NCBI RefSeq assembly: GCF_000003605.2
Contig: NW_003156485.1
Coordinates: forward strand, 1-38,643
Direction: 5' to 3'
Length of the DNA: 38,643 bases
Source of the DNA: Saccoglossus kowalevskii
Lineage: Eukaryota; Hemichordata; Enteropneusta; Harrimaniidae
The notes beneath the pieces are model-generated. The model was not told the DNA's origin, did no database searches, and saw only the letters and a program-made list of their open reading frames with translations. Of the stretch, positions 37,393 through 38,643 are shown in pieces. Every line of letters starts with the position of its first letter. Within the stretch, counting starts at the first letter, position 1. The translations under genes were made by a program, and so were the position numbers.

Positions 37393-38442
37393 ATTAAGTG
37401 TATGCTCACAATTTTCCTCTCTTATTCAAAGTGTCAATGCATCATGCAGTTAATATACATGGTCTCACACTGCACACTTTTCAGAGTATAAGTGGCTTCA
37501 GACTGCAGTGTTATACCATTAAGTGTATGCTCCCAATTTTCCTCTTTTATTCAAAGTGTCAATGCATCATGAAGTTAATATACATGGTCTCACACTGCAC
37601 ACTTTTCAGAGTATAAGTGGCTTCAGATTGCAGTGTTATACCATTAAGTGTATGCTCCCAATTTTCCTCTCTTATTCAAAGTGTCAATGCATCATGCAGT
37701 TAGAGTGCATGGTCTCACACTGCACACTTTTTCAGAGTATAAGTGGCTTCAGATTGCAGTGTTATACCATTAAGTGTATGCTCACAATTTTCCTCTCTTA
37801 TTCAAAGTGTCAATGCATCATGCAGTTAGAGTGCATGGTCTCACACTGCACACTTTTTCAGAGTATAAGTGGCTTCAGATTGCAGTGTTATACCATTAAG
37901 TGTATGCTCACAATTTCCTCTCTTACTCAAAGTGTCAATGCATTATGCAGTTAGAGCGCATGGTCTCACACTGCACACTTTTTCAGAGTATAAGTGGCTT
38001 CAGATTGCAGTGTTATACCATTAAGTGTATGCTCCCAATTTTCCTCTCTTATTCAAAGTGTCAATGCATCATGCAGTTAATATACATGGTCTCACACTGC
38101 ACACTTTTTCAGAGTATAAGTGGCTTCAGATTGCAGTGTTATACCATTAAGTGTATGCTCACAATTTTCCTCTTATTCAAAGTGTCAATGCATCATGCAG
38201 TTAATATACATGGTCTCACACTGCACACTTTTTCAGAGTATAAGTGGCTTCAGATTGCAGTGTTATACCATTAAGTGTATGCTCACAATTTTCCTCTCTT
38301 ACTCAAATTGTCAATGCATTATGCAGTTAGAGTGCATGGTCTTACAGTGCACACTTTTTCAAAGTATAAGTGGCTTCAGATTGCAGTGTTATACCATTAA
38401 GTGTATGCTCCCAATTTTCCTCTCTTATTCAAAGTGTCAATG

Positions 38443-38520
38443 CATCATGAGTTCATGTGCATGGTCTCACACTGCACACTTTTCATAGTATAAGTGGCTT
38501 CAGATTGCACTGTTCTACCA
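38443..38520. repeat. Partial relic of the 2.1-kb block near the window end
   Basis: CATCATGAGTTCATGTGCA followed by TTTCATAGTATAAG and CTGTTCTACC matches 2800-2880 closely. The next monomer (from 38521) does not continue the block: it is a 124-bp monomer with CTCACAATTTTCC in place of TTTTACTCTC. The shared part is therefore shorter than one monomer. Confidence 0.75.
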
Positions 38521-38643
38521 TTAAGTGTATGCTCACAATTTTCCTCTTATTCAAAGTGTCAATGCATCATGCAGTTAATATACATGGTCTCACACTGCAC
38601 ACTTTTTCAGAGTATAAGTGGCCTCAGATTACAGTGTTATACC

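Larger units (their letters stand above)
1..38643. repeat. Satellite array, 307 tandem monomers of about 126 bp
   Basis: Seen: the same unit repeats from the first to the last base, always in one orientation. 306 successive intervals between GTGTATGCT-like words cover 38,524 bp (mean 125.9). No gap, inversion, transposon or unique sequence interrupts it. The first base falls at monomer position 6 (with A for G) and the last at position 126, so both edges lie outside. Monomers differ by a few substitutions and small indels. Family knowledge: long homogeneous head-to-tail arrays of this kind are typical of eukaryotic centromeric, pericentromeric or subtelomeric satellites, maintained by unequal exchange and gene conversion. 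I do not recognise the family. A large minisatellite inside an intron or gene spacer cannot be excluded, because no flank is visible. This entry accounts for every base of the window; the entries below are structures within it. Confidence 0.98.

Noticed and set aside
95-38640. TATA-like words (GTATAAG, TTATACC) as promoters
   Set aside because: They occur once per monomer over the whole array with no associated start, gene or change of context, so nothing separates them from the repeat background.
1-38643. CRISPR array
   Set aside because: The whole period is conserved; there is no alternation of short constant repeats with unique spacers, and the unit is far longer than a CRISPR repeat-spacer unit.
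1-38643. Transposon, LINE, SINE or virus-derived element inside the array
   Set aside because: I followed the monomer phase from end to end; every departure is a gain or loss of at most 8 bp within a unit, too short for an insertion of that kind, and no terminal repeats or target duplications appear.
1-38643. CENP-B boxes or telomeric TTAGGG repeats
   Set aside because: No CGGG word and no TTAGGG run were seen; CpG is nearly absent altogether.
1-38643. tRNA, rRNA or small RNA genes
   Set aside because: No conserved tRNA box or rRNA words are present; the inverted repeats in the monomer are short (5-8 bp arms) and belong to the satellite unit.

Overview
The whole 38,643-base window is one uninterrupted head-to-tail satellite DNA array. 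It contains no gene, RNA gene, transposon or non-repetitive stretch that I can support. Counting the recurring word GTGTATGCT (and its variants) from base 1 to the last occurrence at 38525 gives 307 monomers with a mean spacing of 125.9 bp. All lie in the same orientation. The window opens at monomer position 6 and closes at position 126, so neither array edge is visible and the true array is longer. A clean reference monomer is at 6016-6141 (126 bp, 37% GC, no CpG); monomer positions quoted below use that phase.

The array suggests a eukaryotic chromosome, with a centromeric, pericentromeric or other heterochromatic block most likely. The near-absence of CpG (about 26 sites seen, against roughly 1,300 expected from composition) fits a CpG-methylated, vertebrate-like genome, but I do not recognise the satellite family and cannot name the species. 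There is no CENP-B box, telomere repeat or flanking gene to place it.

The structure lies in how monomer variants are arranged. Monomers are mostly 126 bp (five T at positions 86-90) or 125 bp (four T), with rarer 124-bp forms and longer forms carrying insertions of 3, 4, 6 or 8 bp. A three-state box at positions 58-67 (TTAATATACA, TTAGAGTGCA or TTCATGTGCA) gives types A, G and H. Layout: 0-2 kb mixed A/G monomers; 2.1-3.6 kb a tandem duplication of about 755 bp; 3.6-7 kb mostly simple A-type runs; 7-12 kb a CpG-marked two-monomer module in three copies; 8.9-14.5 kb a 167-bp module with two 8-bp insertions in three identical copies; 15-20 kb mixed monomers; 19.5-26 kb rich in type H; 21.8-29.6 kb the main higher-order repeat, with about 700 bp identical between 21.84 and 27.90 kb and an 8-monomer tandem copy at 28.97 kb; 30-34.4 kb a 7-monomer (878 bp) periodicity; 34.9-38.6 kb a mosaic with further module relics.

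The long plus-strand open frames are a side effect of the 126-bp length (42 codons) and a stop-free frame; each is closed by the first 125-bp monomer. No protein is annotated. The most interesting observations are the nested duplication history, an apparent internal half-repeat of about 60 bp, and short dyad symmetries present in nearly every monomer.
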